In this document: positions 52,239 through 61,679 of the stretch, one piece after another
How positions within the stretch are numbered: position 1 is the first letter of the stretch
How the letters are laid out: the number at the start of each line of letters is the position of its first letter
DNA from: CAWFZT01 sp963820415
GTDB lineage: Bacteria; Chloroflexota; Anaerolineae; Anaerolineales; Anaerolineaceae
NCBI GenBank assembly: GCA_963820415.1
Contig: CAWFZT010000011.1
Location: forward strand, 62,001 to 126,000
DNA length: 64,000 nt
Reading direction: 5' to 3'
Notes under the pieces: model-generated
Seen by the model: the letters and a program-made list of their open reading frames with translations, nothing else
Database searches by the model: none
Told to the model about the DNA's origin: nothing
Translations under genes and position numbers: made by a program

Positions 52239-54137
52239 ATGCGGATTGATATTTCTAATGGGGGGATAAGGATCTACGAGACCCAAGGCAAATTGTCACC
52301 CATTCAATTGAGTCAATTGCACTTTTATGGTTTCAAAAAAATTTCCCCCGGTATCTATTCTTCTGAAACAAATAGCCAACCTGAACTATTGCAAAAATTA
52401 CTTTCCTATTTCTCAGATATGGGTGAAGAGGTTGAAGTTTCAAATTCGTGCCAGGAATTAATTAATCGAAGTAATAAACAAAAAGAACAAATGGGCATTA
52501 TGCTTCAAAGGGCACAAAATTTTAAAGATGGTCATTTTGACGAGATGGATTTTCTGAACTTTAATAATTTTCTTGGTAATTACTTAACAAGAAAATTAAG
52601 GGATCATCAAAAAAAAGCTGCATATCATCTTTTACTTGTCGGAAATGGGGCAAATTTTTCTGTTCCCGGTAGCGGTAAAACATCCGTAATATTAGCAGTA
52701 TATGAAAAATTGCGGTGTGAAGGTTTAGTAAATACATTATTCGTTATTGGTCCACCAGCATGTTTTAGCCCATGGCAAAATGAATTTTTAGAGACTTTAG
52801 GAAGAAAACCTGAATGTCGTATTCTAGCAGGTGGCGAATTGTCCTTGCGAAAACTTGAATATTATAATTTTAGAGAAAATAAAGCTGAACTTTATTTGAC
52901 GACTTTCCAGACTTTGCTTAATGATGTATTAGATGCCCAGAAATTTATTTCAAATGAAAATATAAAGACATTTCTTGTTGTCGATGAAGCTCATTACATA
53001 AAACAAATAGGTGGAGAATGGTCCAAAGCAGTGTTATCTGTTGCTCCTTTTGCCAAATATCGTTGCATCCTTACAGGAACACCAATACCTAGATCTTATT
53101 CAGATGTTTTTAACTTATTTGATTTCCTTTTCCCTAAGGATTCACCTCTTGATTCATTGACAAAATCAAGGATTAATCTTTTAGAAAAACAAGAAAATGT
53201 TTTAGAAGTTAAAAAAATTCTGGAGAAAAAAGTTGACCCGCTAATCTATAGGGTACGAAAAAAAGATTTGGGATTAATTCCAGCGATTTTTCACCCTCCA
53301 ATTATTATTGAGATGAATAAGTATGAAAGGATTTTATATGAGGCCATCGTTAAGAAAATCAGAAATTATTCGAAAGATGATTATCTACGTAATATTGATT
53401 TAATTATTAGGTTAATGCAGGGAAGAATTATGAGATTAAGACAATGTGTGTCTTACTCAAAGCTATTAGCAACGGTTATAGATGGATATGATGAAAATCT
53501 ATTCTTTGATGAAAGTGATTTGGCAACCCTAATCTTAAATTATGACAATCTAGAAAAGCCGGGTAAATTAATCAAACTTGTGCAAATGATTAATGATTTA
53601 CAGAATAAAGCGCAAAAGGTAGTGGTATGGTCCAATTTTCGTGGAACTTTACAACTGATAGACAAGGAATTTAAGGGCAATAAATACAGATGCGAAATGA
53701 TTTACGGTGATACCCCAACAGAATCTACGCCGTTTTCGGATGAAAAAACCAGGGATCAAATTCGTGATGAATTCGTGTCACCAGATAGCGGTTTAGATAT
53801 ATTGATTGCTAATCCTGCCGCTTGCGCAGAATCAATTTCATTACATAAAACGTGTTTTCATGCAATTTATTATGATTTATCTTATAACTGCGCTCAGTAT
53901 TTGCAATCCTTGGATCGCATACATAGAGTTGGCGGTTCAGAAAAAAAACAAGCCAACTATTATTTCTTGCAGTATGCCAACTCAATTGATCAAGATATTC
54001 TTTCTAACTTGGACCAAAAAGCTCAGAGGATGTACAGCCTTATAGAAAAGGATTACAGCATTTATTCTATGGATATGTTTAGTTCTGATGATGATATTGA
54101 TGCTTACGATCGGATTTTTGGTGTTAAAAATGATTAA
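52239..54137 (+). CDS. SNF2-type helicase/translocase
   Basis: 632 residues. Walker A in SVPGSGKTSVILAVYE (about residue 146), DEAH box VVDEAHYIKQI, motif III LTGTPIPRSYSD, and C-terminal motifs VVVWSNFRGTLQLID and YLQSLDRIHRVGGSEKK with the Arg finger. Probably a DNA translocase powering the nuclease or methylase. Starts 14 bases after the ParB-like gene; overlaps the DUF3883 gene by eight bases. Confidence 0.9.
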   Translation: MRIDISNGGIRIYETQGKLSPIQLSQLHFYGFKKISPGIYSSETNSQPELLQKLLSYFSDMGEEVEVSNSCQELINRSNKQKEQMGIMLQRAQNFKDGHFDEMDFLNFNNFLGNYLTRKLRDHQKKAAYHLLLVGNGANFSVPGSGKTSVILAVYEKLRCEGLVNTLFVIGPPACFSPWQNEFLETLGRKPECRILAGGELSLRKLEYYNFRENKAELYLTTFQTLLNDVLDAQKFISNENIKTFLVVDEAHYIKQIGGEWSKAVLSVAPFAKYRCILTGTPIPRSYSDVFNLFDFLFPKDSPLDSLTKSRINLLEKQENVLEVKKILEKKVDPLIYRVRKKDLGLIPAIFHPPIIIEMNKYERILYEAIVKKIRNYSKDDYLRNIDLIIRLMQGRIMRLRQCVSYSKLLATVIDGYDENLFFDESDLATLILNYDNLEKPGKLIKLVQMINDLQNKAQKVVVWSNFRGTLQLIDKEFKGNKYRCEMIYGDTPTESTPFSDEKTRDQIRDEFVSPDSGLDILIANPAACAESISLHKTCFHAIYYDLSYNCAQYLQSLDRIHRVGGSEKKQANYYFLQYANSIDQDILSNLDQKAQRMYSLIEKDYSIYSMDMFSSDDDIDAYDRIFGVKND

Positions 54138-55101
54138 TTTTGAGAAAGTGAAATTTAGGCAACTGCAATCATTGCTTATTGTATTGCTCAGGACAAAAAG
54201 CCGTGATCTAAATTACATTGAATCGGTATACAGAAAAAATGCCGAGAATTTTCAAGAAACCATTAAATTCTTTGAGAGTTTGAATTTAATAATTTTAAAA
54301 CAAGGGGACTTGGTTTGTTCCCAAGCTCTGATAAGTTTTCTTGAAAATATTATTGATAAAAATAATGAAGAATTAGAAGAAATGACAAAGATTTTTATTT
54401 TCAAGAATATCACAGAGGAAAACAATGACCTAGCATATGAATTTTTTGGATATATTGGCAAATATGAGATAAGCGGCGATGAATTTGTTTTTCGTCCTAC
54501 AAAAAGAGAAAATATTAAATATTCAGGTATCAGGAATTTATTGATGGAATTGGATATTGTTATTTTCCAGAAAGAAGAAAATAAATATATTCTTGTTAAA
54601 AAACCCGAAGACTACCTTTACCAAGATAAAACGCATTTATCGCCTGCACTTTTAAAGAAAATAAAGCAATACCAGGAAGAACTAGGAGAACATGCAGAGC
54701 TAATTGTACTTGAAGAAGAAAAAAAAAGACTAAGCGGTTTCCCCGAATTGCAAAGTCAAATTAAACATGTTTCTAAGTTTACTGTAAATGCAGGTTATGA
54801 TATTGAAAGTTTTGAAGGCATTTTTACAATAGAAGGAGAACCTATAAAAAGATATATTGAAGTGAAGGCAATTAAATTGGACAGCCCACGTTTTTTCTGG
54901 TCAAATAATGAAATTCAAAAAGCTAAAGGGTTAGGAGGAATTTATTGGTTATATCTTGTGCCATTTAAGAACAAGAATGAATTCGAAATGTCCTTGATCG
55001 AAAAAATTTCGGATCCATATAATGCATTATTTATTAAGAATGATGAATGGAATTCCCAAGTAGAATTAATTTCTTTTACAAAAATAAAGATCAAGGCTTA
55101 A
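54130..55101 (+). CDS. DUF3883-like protein (possible PD-(D/E)XK nuclease)
   Basis: 323 residues from the ATG at 54130, inside the helicase stop. The N-terminal half is helical. The C-terminal part (residues about 225-310) reads VNAGYDIESFEG, RYIEVKAIKLDSPRFFWS and NEIQKAKGLGGIYWLYLV. Asp, then Glu-x-Lys, and a later Gln/Lys helix fit DUF3883, a nuclease-like fold often fused to or next to SNF2 helicases and restriction genes. It is the likely DNA-cutting component. Confidence 0.78.
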   Translation: MINFEKVKFRQLQSLLIVLLRTKSRDLNYIESVYRKNAENFQETIKFFESLNLIILKQGDLVCSQALISFLENIIDKNNEELEEMTKIFIFKNITEENNDLAYEFFGYIGKYEISGDEFVFRPTKRENIKYSGIRNLLMELDIVIFQKEENKYILVKKPEDYLYQDKTHLSPALLKKIKQYQEELGEHAELIVLEEEKKRLSGFPELQSQIKHVSKFTVNAGYDIESFEGIFTIEGEPIKRYIEVKAIKLDSPRFFWSNNEIQKAKGLGGIYWLYLVPFKNKNEFEMSLIEKISDPYNALFIKNDEWNSQVELISFTKIKIKA

Positions 55102-55105
55102 GTTC

Positions 55106-55996
55106 ATGAGTTTGATGAATAAAATATTCCATGGTGATTGTTTAAATTATTTGGGCGATTCGCAATTATTTCCCGATAATCAAATAAATTTAGTTCTCAC
55201 TTCGCCGCCATACGCCGATAAACGCGCCAAATCTTATGGTGGAGCTAATGCAGAAAAATATGTTGATTGGTTTTTACCTATTTCATTACAACTAAAAAGA
55301 ATATTGAAAGATGATGGTTCTTTTATCTTGAATATTAAAGAACATCCTGAAAATGGTGAAAGGCAAACTTACGTTATCGAGTTGATTTTCGCTTTAAGAA
55401 AGCAAGGATGGTATTGGGCTGAGGAATATTGTTGGTATAAAAAGAATTCTTTTCCCGGAAAATGGCCAAATAGGTTTAGAGATTCTTGGGAAAGATGCTT
55501 ACATTTCACAAAAAACAAGAAATTCAAAATGTATCAAGATGAGGTAATGGTTCCGATTGGCGATTGGGCTGAAAGAAGATTTAAATCCATGTCTGAGAGT
55601 GATTTTATAAGATACACTTCTCGAAATAACAGTAATTTAGGAAGAAGAGTTGCTAATTGGCTTAATAGAAAAAAAGTCTATCCACACAACGTTTTGGTTT
55701 TTGAAAAAGAACATTATTTAGAGCCATCGAATGTGCTTGAATTTGCCACTGAGTGTTCAAATAAAAATCATAGCGCTGCTTTCCCAATTGAATTACCTAC
55801 TTGGTACATTAAACTTTTTACCCAAGAAGGTGATTTGGTATTAGATCCTTTTTTGGGTTCAGGTACGACAGCAGTTGCATCTGTCTTGTTGAATCGCAAT
55901 TATTTGGGAATAGAAAAACAAAAAGAATATTTTGATGAAGCTATAAAAAATATCTTTGAAGTACAAGAATTAATAAGCGCTAAGGGTGAGTGTTAA
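55106..55996 (+). CDS. DNA methyltransferase, TSPPY (N4-cytosine) type
   Basis: 296 residues. The catalytic motif LTSPPYADKR comes first (residue about 31) and the SAM motif DPFLGSGTTAVA last (about residue 250), the beta-class order. Ser-Pro-Pro-Tyr usually means N4-cytosine methylation. The specificity region lies between. It follows the DUF3883 gene after four bases and would protect host DNA from it. Confidence 0.9.
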   Translation: MSLMNKIFHGDCLNYLGDSQLFPDNQINLVLTSPPYADKRAKSYGGANAEKYVDWFLPISLQLKRILKDDGSFILNIKEHPENGERQTYVIELIFALRKQGWYWAEEYCWYKKNSFPGKWPNRFRDSWERCLHFTKNKKFKMYQDEVMVPIGDWAERRFKSMSESDFIRYTSRNNSNLGRRVANWLNRKKVYPHNVLVFEKEHYLEPSNVLEFATECSNKNHSAAFPIELPTWYIKLFTQEGDLVLDPFLGSGTTAVASVLLNRNYLGIEKQKEYFDEAIKNIFEVQELISAKGEC

Positions 55997-56184
55997 TACT
56001 ATACGCCGTTGAACAGATTATGGGCTTTATTAGTGAAAGTGGACTGGACCTACGGTACGATGTAAAGGTTGCCGTACGGGCGGCAATCAGGCGCACGCTC
56101 ATGCGCAGGCATATCCGCCCGGAAGATTTAGAGCCGTTATTGGGATCGATCCTGGTGCAGGCCGAGGCGTTGTATGCAGAGTGA
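55990..56184 (+). pseudogene. Possible C-terminal relic of a type I restriction HsdR (DUF3387-like)
   Basis: 64 codons from a GTG overlapping the methyltransferase stop. LDLRYDVKVAVRAAIRRTLMR and EPLLGSILVQAEALYAE resemble the helical end of HsdR proteins. GC-rich, unlike the cassette, so it marks the return to resident DNA. The identification is tentative. Confidence 0.4.
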
Positions 56185-56222
56185 CTGGTAATTGAGGATG
56201 CGGAGCTTGAAAGGAGTTAATC

Positions 56223-56549
56223 ATGGATCTTTGGAGCGAAATTAAGCAATTAGAAGGAAAAGTACTTAAAACCCTGCTGCAGGGGAAAAAGTTTGAAGTT
56301 GTTGAAGTACGTGATTCAGGTGTGATCATCAGACCTTTAGTGAGGAATAAAATAATAAAGATTCCCAGGAAAGGAATCGAGTCAGCATATTACGAGTTAA
56401 CCTCACAGTGCCAGATTAGCCGGAATCGAATTATGGCAGAACATGCTCACTGGTTTCCGGCTCATGTTGCGGCGATACTGGCCAATCTGCCTGGCGTTAC
56501 ATACACGGTAAAGCCGATTATTGTGTTGTATTATAAATGTGAAAAATAA
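56223..56549 (+). CDS. Conserved-looking hypothetical protein
   Basis: 108 residues after GGAG. VLKTLLQGKKFEVVEVRDSG and VIIRPL, then IPRKGIESAYYEL and VAAILANLPGVTYTVKP, suggest a small beta domain followed by a helical end. Not recognised as a named family. It stands alone. Confidence 0.6.
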   Translation: MDLWSEIKQLEGKVLKTLLQGKKFEVVEVRDSGVIIRPLVRNKIIKIPRKGIESAYYELTSQCQISRNRIMAEHAHWFPAHVAAILANLPGVTYTVKPIIVLYYKCEK

Positions 56550-56605
56550 GCCTTCGCCCAAGTCTTTTCAACCCAATTGATTGGGTTTGATGTTCTTATC
56601 CAACC

Positions 56606-57085
56606 TCACCGTCCTGCCTTCACGCGCTGATAGCCGCGCCACGTCCAAATCTTCACCACGCTCAGGGCATTTTCGAGCGACCACAAGTTGCCCGGCTCGA
56701 CTTTTTCCACGCACCGCACCACGGCGGCCAGGTAATTGAACGGGTCGCAGACCCGCGCGGGGGCGGGCGGCAGGCGCAGCGTTTTCTCGCGGCGGTCCTG
56801 GCGCAGGCGCACGCGCAGCGTCCGGTCATCCACCGCCACCACATAGCCACTCTGGCCGTAGATCTCCATATCTTTGCTTCCCACCGGCCAGTTCCACGAC
56901 CCCTGGATGATGCCCTGCGCCTGCGGGTAGGTCAGGATCACCGTGGCCTTTGAGGTGGCGGCCCCAGCCGCATTGACTGTCAGGGAGAGTGCCGCTGTGG
57001 AGACGTTGTCCGGTATGTCCGCGATGACGAAAAGATCGGTATCACCAAAGGCATAATAAAAGGCTTCTACCTTATGAACCTTTGC
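56606..57085 (-). pseudogene. Chimera of a GYD-domain gene and a Gfo/Idh gene end
   Basis: One continuous minus-strand frame. Its first 43 residues are GYD-like (AFYYAFGDTDLFVIADIPDN and ALSLTVNAAGAA). The frame passes at ATSKATVILTYPQAQ into the last third of a Gfo/Idh oxidoreductase (GSWNWPVGSKDMEIYGQSGY). Both families have a Thr-Val-x-Leu-Thr strand at that point, so the join may have formed by recombination at a shared short sequence. There is no start signal, so it is a relic. Confidence 0.6.
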
Positions 57086-57222
57086 TCATCAACCTTGCGA
57101 AGGGGTTAGGGTAATCGGCAGGGGTGCCATTTTTCGATCCAAATTTATCTACTTGCTATCACTTATTATCCGTGCTATAAAAAGGAAAAGGATAGATGGC
57201 TGCAACCCGAAAGGAGGATTGT

Positions 57223-58440
57223 ATGAAAAGCCGATGGATTATAAGGGTGTTTCTCGCATTCACCTTTCTACTTCTTACCGGTTGCAGCGGCAAATCTCAA
57301 GCGCAGCAAACAGAAAATGCTGCCTTCAGGGTCACTCTGACGTTCTGGGCGCAAAGCATCCACACACCACCCGCGCTGCCCAAACCTGAAGACATTTTCA
57401 AGACGGCCATGTCTCATACCCCCCATTACACTCCTCCACCCACCCCTCTGTCCCCCACGCTCACCCCGGCCCTCCCCGAAAATGTAAAATCAATCTGTTT
57501 GAACCTGGATCAAAAATTTGCACTGGCCGAAGCAAAGCTGCCCGACACACGCGCTTTCGCCGTGCGTATGCTCGAGAACAGCCACTATCGTGTGCTTCAA
57601 CCTGGTGGAGCCTGCGATGCCTCGCTCGACATCCAGTTGACCCTCACCCCCCTCAGCGAAAAGTACACTAACCTGGGTGGATCAGGCAGCAGTACTTGCT
57701 ACACTGGCGCCAAGGCCACCGGGACTGCCACCATGACCGTGGGCGGGCAAGCCCCGCAGACTATTAATCTCGTTTTTCGCGCCCTCCCACTACGGGAATT
57801 GTTGTCATTATCAGCACCTGCCCCGGGCCCACGCAAGCTCCCTTCACTTACCCCGCCTTCGGAGCTGCCAGGCAGGCCTTATTGGAATTGGTTGGACCGC
57901 AGATTTTATTCGCAGCCGCCCGGGATGAGGATGAGTCAATCCGCGCTTCTGCAGTTTGGGAATTCTGGAACCTGTACCAGCAGAAAAAATACCCCATCCC
58001 GAAATCTGTGATGATGCAATCCCTGGATGATCCATCCAAAGACGTGCGCTATGCCACAGTGGTTGTGCTTGGTCAGTATGCGACGGAAGCGGAATTTGCT
58101 TTCCAAAAACTGGTAGCGATGCTTCAAACCGATCCAGAAGCCAGCGTTCGTGAAGTGGTGGTCAACTCTCTGGGAAGGATCAAGCACAATGATCCAATAT
58201 TATTGGAGCCGATGCGGGGGGCATTAAAAGGACCCTGATAAGGGTGTATATACAATGGCTCTTAGTGAGCTTTGTTATCTGGGTCGGGCCACAAAGTCAG
58301 TCGTACCGGAGATTTTCACCTTTTACGAGGCTCATCCAGACGAAACTTATCGCGTGTGGAACTGTATGCGGGATATATCCGGGGAAAACCTGGGGTCTGA
58401 CCCGGCCGAATGGCACACCTGGTGGGAGAAGAACAAGTAA
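57223..58440 (+). pseudogene. Lipoprotein with C-terminal HEAT repeats, two frameshifts
   Basis: AAAGGAGG precedes the ATG. Lipobox LLTGC, Pro-rich linker, a beta-rich middle domain (CDASLDIQLTLTPLSEKYTN and GSGSSTCYTGAKATG). After a break near 57875 the next frame reads HEAT repeats (DEDESIRASAVWEFWNLYQQ and DVRYATVVVLGQYATEAE). Another break at 58236 leads to the last repeat ending at 58440 (SGENLGSDPAEWHTWW). An intact protein would be near 405 residues, surface-anchored and protein-binding. Confidence 0.65.
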
Positions 58441-58475
58441 TTTCTCAAACCAGCCTGGCGCAGGCTAAACCGGGT

Positions 58476-59129
58476 TCACCCAGGGTCTGCCTGTTCAGAA
58501 ATTTGTTTGGTGAGGTCGCCGATGAGCTGCTCCCATACCGGAATCTGGCTGCCTTCCCAGATGTGCGCCCGAAACGCCTCAGCCTGGGCTGGTGACCAGC
58601 CGAGATGTTTTAATGTGTACAGAGAATAAAAGGCTGTCACGCGAAAGTTGGCTGCGCAGTGCAGCAGCGTCTTGCCGGCGGGCAGTTGCTGCATTACCTG
58701 CTCAAATGCCGTAAAATCGCTGCTTTGTGGGTTGCTCCACACCACCGGAATTGCATAATACGCCATGCCAAGCGACCGCACCAGGCCAGCCATTTTTTCG
58801 GCATGCTCCAGGCTGACTGCCAGCGGCTTTTCAACCATGACTTGGATCTGGCGCGGCGCACAGGCTTCGACCACGCCCAGGTGATCGTAAATCGAGCCAA
58901 AAGCGCACACCGCCTCAGGCTTTACCGCCTCGAGCATCGCATCCAGGTCGCTATAAACCCGCTCCAGTGGGAATTTGTATTGCTCGGCGTAGCGCTGCGC
59001 CAGGGCGCGGTCTGGCTCCCAGAAACCAGCAATATCCAGGTCTTTGCGCTGCCAGTTGCGCAGGATCTAGACGACGTGCCCGTGGCTCATCCCGGCAATC
59101 GCCGTGCGTACAGGGGTTGGTGGCTGCAT
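58476..59129 (-). pseudogene. Gfo/Idh/MocA oxidoreductase, amber codon and shortened
   Basis: From the ATG at 59129 (GGAGG upstream): TAIAGMSHGHVV, then TAG at 59067-59069, then ILRNWQRKDLDIAGFWEPD and the EKPLAVS motif. The C-terminal catalytic domain is reduced to about 90 residues, ending AHIWEGSQIPVWEQLIGDL. So there is one nonsense codon and probably an internal deletion. Unlike the intact relative at 21171, this copy is dead. Confidence 0.72.
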
Positions 59130-59155
59130 GGGTGCCTCCATCAAGGATAGTCTTT

Positions 59156-59689
59156 TCATATTTTTTGCTTATTCGGCAGCCTTTCCATAGATAAAATTTC
59201 TTTGCCTGCATCAAGGTAATAAACAGCATAATAGTCCCCCTGCGTTATGATATCCGCCAGGTCGGAATTTTCATCAAATTCCACCCCGCCCACATGCAAA
59301 GTATAGCTTTCATAACTGGAATGTTGCATTTTTTTCGTCTCAACAAGAAGGTTGAGTGGGCCTTCTACCGTTTTTACAGTGTCAATCGCGGTGGTCACCC
59401 TGGCCATGCGCAGAAGTAAGATCCCCAGGAAAGTCCAGAGGGGTACCCAGGTCAGGGACCAGATCAGGTAAAATTCCCATCCCGGCCTGGAAACCCACCA
59501 GAAATAGACATAGGGGAGAAAAGCGAGAGCCAGCAAAACTATGCCGGCGACCAGCAATATTTTCTTCGTGGCGCGCGCATCCTTTTCCTCGCGCGCCTGC
59601 TGCCTGGGTGTCAGATGACCGTTTCGATTGGCGTAAAGATCGGCGTCGTCAAAATCGTAGTACTTTCTAAGTTTTGCGTCGTTTTCCAT
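59156..59689 (-). CDS. Two-helix membrane protein
   Basis: 177 residues. A charged N-terminus (LTPRQQAREEKDARATKK), two membrane segments (about residues 44-64 and 75-96), then a soluble beta-rich end (YTLHVGGVEFDENSDL and QGDYYAVYYLDAGKEILSME). AGGGAGG precedes the ATG. No family recognised. Confidence 0.75.
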   Translation of the reverse strand: MENDAKLRKYYDFDDADLYANRNGHLTPRQQAREEKDARATKKILLVAGIVLLALAFLPYVYFWWVSRPGWEFYLIWSLTWVPLWTFLGILLLRMARVTTAIDTVKTVEGPLNLLVETKKMQHSSYESYTLHVGGVEFDENSDLADIITQGDYYAVYYLDAGKEILSMERLPNKQKI

Positions 59690-59814
59690 AGCCGCCCTCC
59701 CTCAGGAATAACTCAAATACTGGAAATATGCCTTTGCATGACAAATTACATGCAACAGGTGGTTCCTGGCAAGCTCCAGGTTCGAAGACGTAACCTAATT
59801 ATGACATTGTTTTT

Positions 59815-60060
59815 CACTTTCTGTGTTTATCTGTGGTCAATCTCTTCTCATCCTTTTGAAGCAGGGCGATTGCATACAATCAATGTCATCCTGAGGGAGA
59901 GCTTTGGCGATCGAAGGATCTCGCTTTGAGACGTAATTGAACTTCTAGATTATCGTCGGAGATTCTCACCCCTGCGGGCACCTCTTCAGGTGCACCCGAA
60001 GGGGTGTGCACCAAGGGCGTCGCCCCCTTCACAAAGCCTTCGGGGGCTCAGGATGACATC
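59815..60060. repeat. Block of dispersed repeats
   Basis: Holds CTGTGTTTATCTGTGGTC, GTCATCCTGAGGGAGAGCTT with GATCGAAGGATCTCG, CACCTCTTCAGGTGCACCCG and GGGGCTCAGGATGACATC facing it. Same types as at 21080, 22476 and 37676. No gene seen in 59690-60059. Confidence 0.65.
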
Positions 60061-60470
60061 TATTGCGGGTCTTTACCGGCCCGGAAAGCCAGGGCGGCCG
60101 AGTTGATGCAGTAACGCTGGCCGGTTGGGCGCGGCCCATCGTCGAAAAGGTGCCCCAGGTGGGACTCGCAGCGGGCGCACAAGACTTCAACCCGGTGCAT
60201 AAGGAAGCTGTTGTCATCTTTCAACAGGACGCTGCCCTGCTCGATCATGTCCCAGAAGCTGGGCCAGCCTGATGCCCGAACTCGAACTTGGTTTTTGAGG
60301 AAAACAGGGGCTGCCCGCAGGCCACGCAGCACGTAAGTGCCATCCTGGTTGTTATGGACATATTCCCCGGTAAAGGCGCGTTCGGTAGCATGCTTGCGCG
60401 TCACCGCATACTGTTCGGGCGTCAGCAGCTTGCGCCACTCAGCGTCCGTTTTGATAATTTTTTCAGCCAT
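60060..60470 (-). CDS. msrB: Peptide-methionine (R)-S-oxide reductase with two compensating frameshifts
   Basis: 136 residues, from the ATG at 60470 (AGGAGAGG upstream). The catalytic Cys is in GQRYCINSAAL and one zinc pair in CARCESHLGH. The other zinc pair is missing in the given frame: the stretch after GTYV reads LRGLRAAPVFLKNQVRVRA. Shifted by one base, the same DNA reads CVACGQPLFSSKTKFEFG, the normal zinc-binding segment. Two opposite indels (near 60328-60335 and 60272-60280) therefore hide it. Either the assembly has errors here or the protein lost its zinc site. Confidence 0.88.
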   Translation of the reverse strand: MAEKIIKTDAEWRKLLTPEQYAVTRKHATERAFTGEYVHNNQDGTYVLRGLRAAPVFLKNQVRVRASGWPSFWDMIEQGSVLLKDDNSFLMHRVEVLCARCESHLGHLFDDGPRPTGQRYCINSAALAFRAGKDPQ

Positions 60471-60512
60471 TTCACACCTCTCCTGGTTGTCTAACAAATA
60501 ACAGTCCCCTAT

Positions 60513-60557
60513 GATTTAGGGATGAGAACGTGCTACGCACGTTCTCATCCCTAAATC
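60513..60557. repeat. Long perfect hairpin upstream of msrB
   Basis: 21-base arms (GATTTAGGGATGAGAACGTGC and complement) with a three-base loop. It lies 43 bases before the msrB start. No T-tract, so perhaps a mobile palindrome or an mRNA leader structure. Confidence 0.7.
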
Positions 60558-60660
60558 TGGGAGTTCACCACGCTATTCCCAGAGAACCATAAAAGGATGG
60601 TTGCGCGGTTCTTGTTAACCTGATGCGGCGGGACCGTGAAAAATTACTTTCGAATGCCAG

Positions 60661-60724
60661 TGCGAGATTGCTTCGGCGACACTCGGCAGTGCACCCGAAG
60701 GGGCGAGACGCCTCGCAATGACAA
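60661..60724. repeat. Dispersed GAGATTGCTTCGGCG...GCCTCGCAATGAC repeat
   Basis: Copy of the unit at 22476-22510 with an inserted middle (CACTCGGCAGTGCACCCG). Common dispersed type. Confidence 0.65.
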
Positions 60725-60816
60725 AAGTTGTCTGGACATCTAGATTTTTGTTATAATCAAATGAACCGCAGTGGATGATGCAGCCTTTTCGGGGTGGTCT
60801 GTCAAGGAGGCCCAAG

Positions 60817-61539
60817 ATGAAACGTATATCTCTTCTGACGCTGGTCTTTGCGCTCCTGTCGCTGGTGTTTATCACTCTCCTGGTTTTCTTGAGATTCAAG
60901 TTCCCGCCTTACCCGCTGATGAGCTATCAGGATGTTTTCGACATCCTGACCCCGCTGGCGCTCATCCCGGTCTACTGGCTGCTGTTCAAATATTCCGGCG
61001 GCGACCCGCCCAGCCTGGCCGAAGAAATCGTCTTCTGCGTGTTTGCGGCCCTGTGGGTGGAAGGGCAGGGGATGCACCTGTCGGCCAATTCGATCGACAA
61101 CCTGATCGATGCGCTGGCGCGCAACCAGGTGCTCAATATCAAGCCATCCGACATCTACAGCCTGACCTATTTCTTCGATGAACACCTGGGCCATTACCTG
61201 TGGCATATCGGCATGATCGGCCTGGCGGTCCTGCTGGTCTACCGCGAGTGGCGCCGCCCGGCCGGCGCGGCCACTGCCTGGTGGGAGGCCATCCCGGCCG
61301 GGATCATTTACGGGTTCACGTATTTCTGCATTTTCATCGAGGGGCAAGCAGTGGGGCTGGGCCTGCCCTTCGTGGTAATTGGCCTGGCGTTTGCGCTGAT
61401 TGCCGGGCGTAAAAAGCTGGGGCAGCGGCCCGTGCTGGCCTTTTTCTTCGTGGTATGCCTGCTGGCGTTCCTGTTATTCACCGGCTGGGGGCTGTATTGG
61501 GGTGGTTTCCCGCAATTTTCGGACGTGGGTTTGCTCTAA
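60817..61539 (+). CDS. Multi-pass membrane protein with conserved His residues
   Basis: 240 residues from the ATG at 60817 (AGGAGG upstream), about seven membrane helices. Polar residues inside the hydrophobic part (EGQGMHLSANSI and DEHLGHYLWHIGM) could bind metal, as in membrane hydrolases, but I cannot assign a family. Stands alone between dispersed repeats and the aldo/keto reductase. Confidence 0.75.
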   Translation: MKRISLLTLVFALLSLVFITLLVFLRFKFPPYPLMSYQDVFDILTPLALIPVYWLLFKYSGGDPPSLAEEIVFCVFAALWVEGQGMHLSANSIDNLIDALARNQVLNIKPSDIYSLTYFFDEHLGHYLWHIGMIGLAVLLVYREWRRPAGAATAWWEAIPAGIIYGFTYFCIFIEGQAVGLGLPFVVIGLAFALIAGRKKLGQRPVLAFFFVVCLLAFLLFTGWGLYWGGFPQFSDVGLL

Positions 61540-61679
61540 ATAAGTCCACTTGGGTTGCGCTAAATCGGGACGACGCTGGTCGGGTTTTAATAGAGGTTCT
61601 GATATTGACTGGGTCGCCCCTACGGAATGGTGGTGATACAATTATTTAAAATCTTCACATCCAGCTGCAGGAGGTATGA

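Noticed and set aside
50854..55996. The AT-rich cassette as DISARM or BREX
   Set aside because: No DUF1998, phospholipase-D, PglZ or BrxC-type proteins; only the SNF2 and methylase parts are shared.
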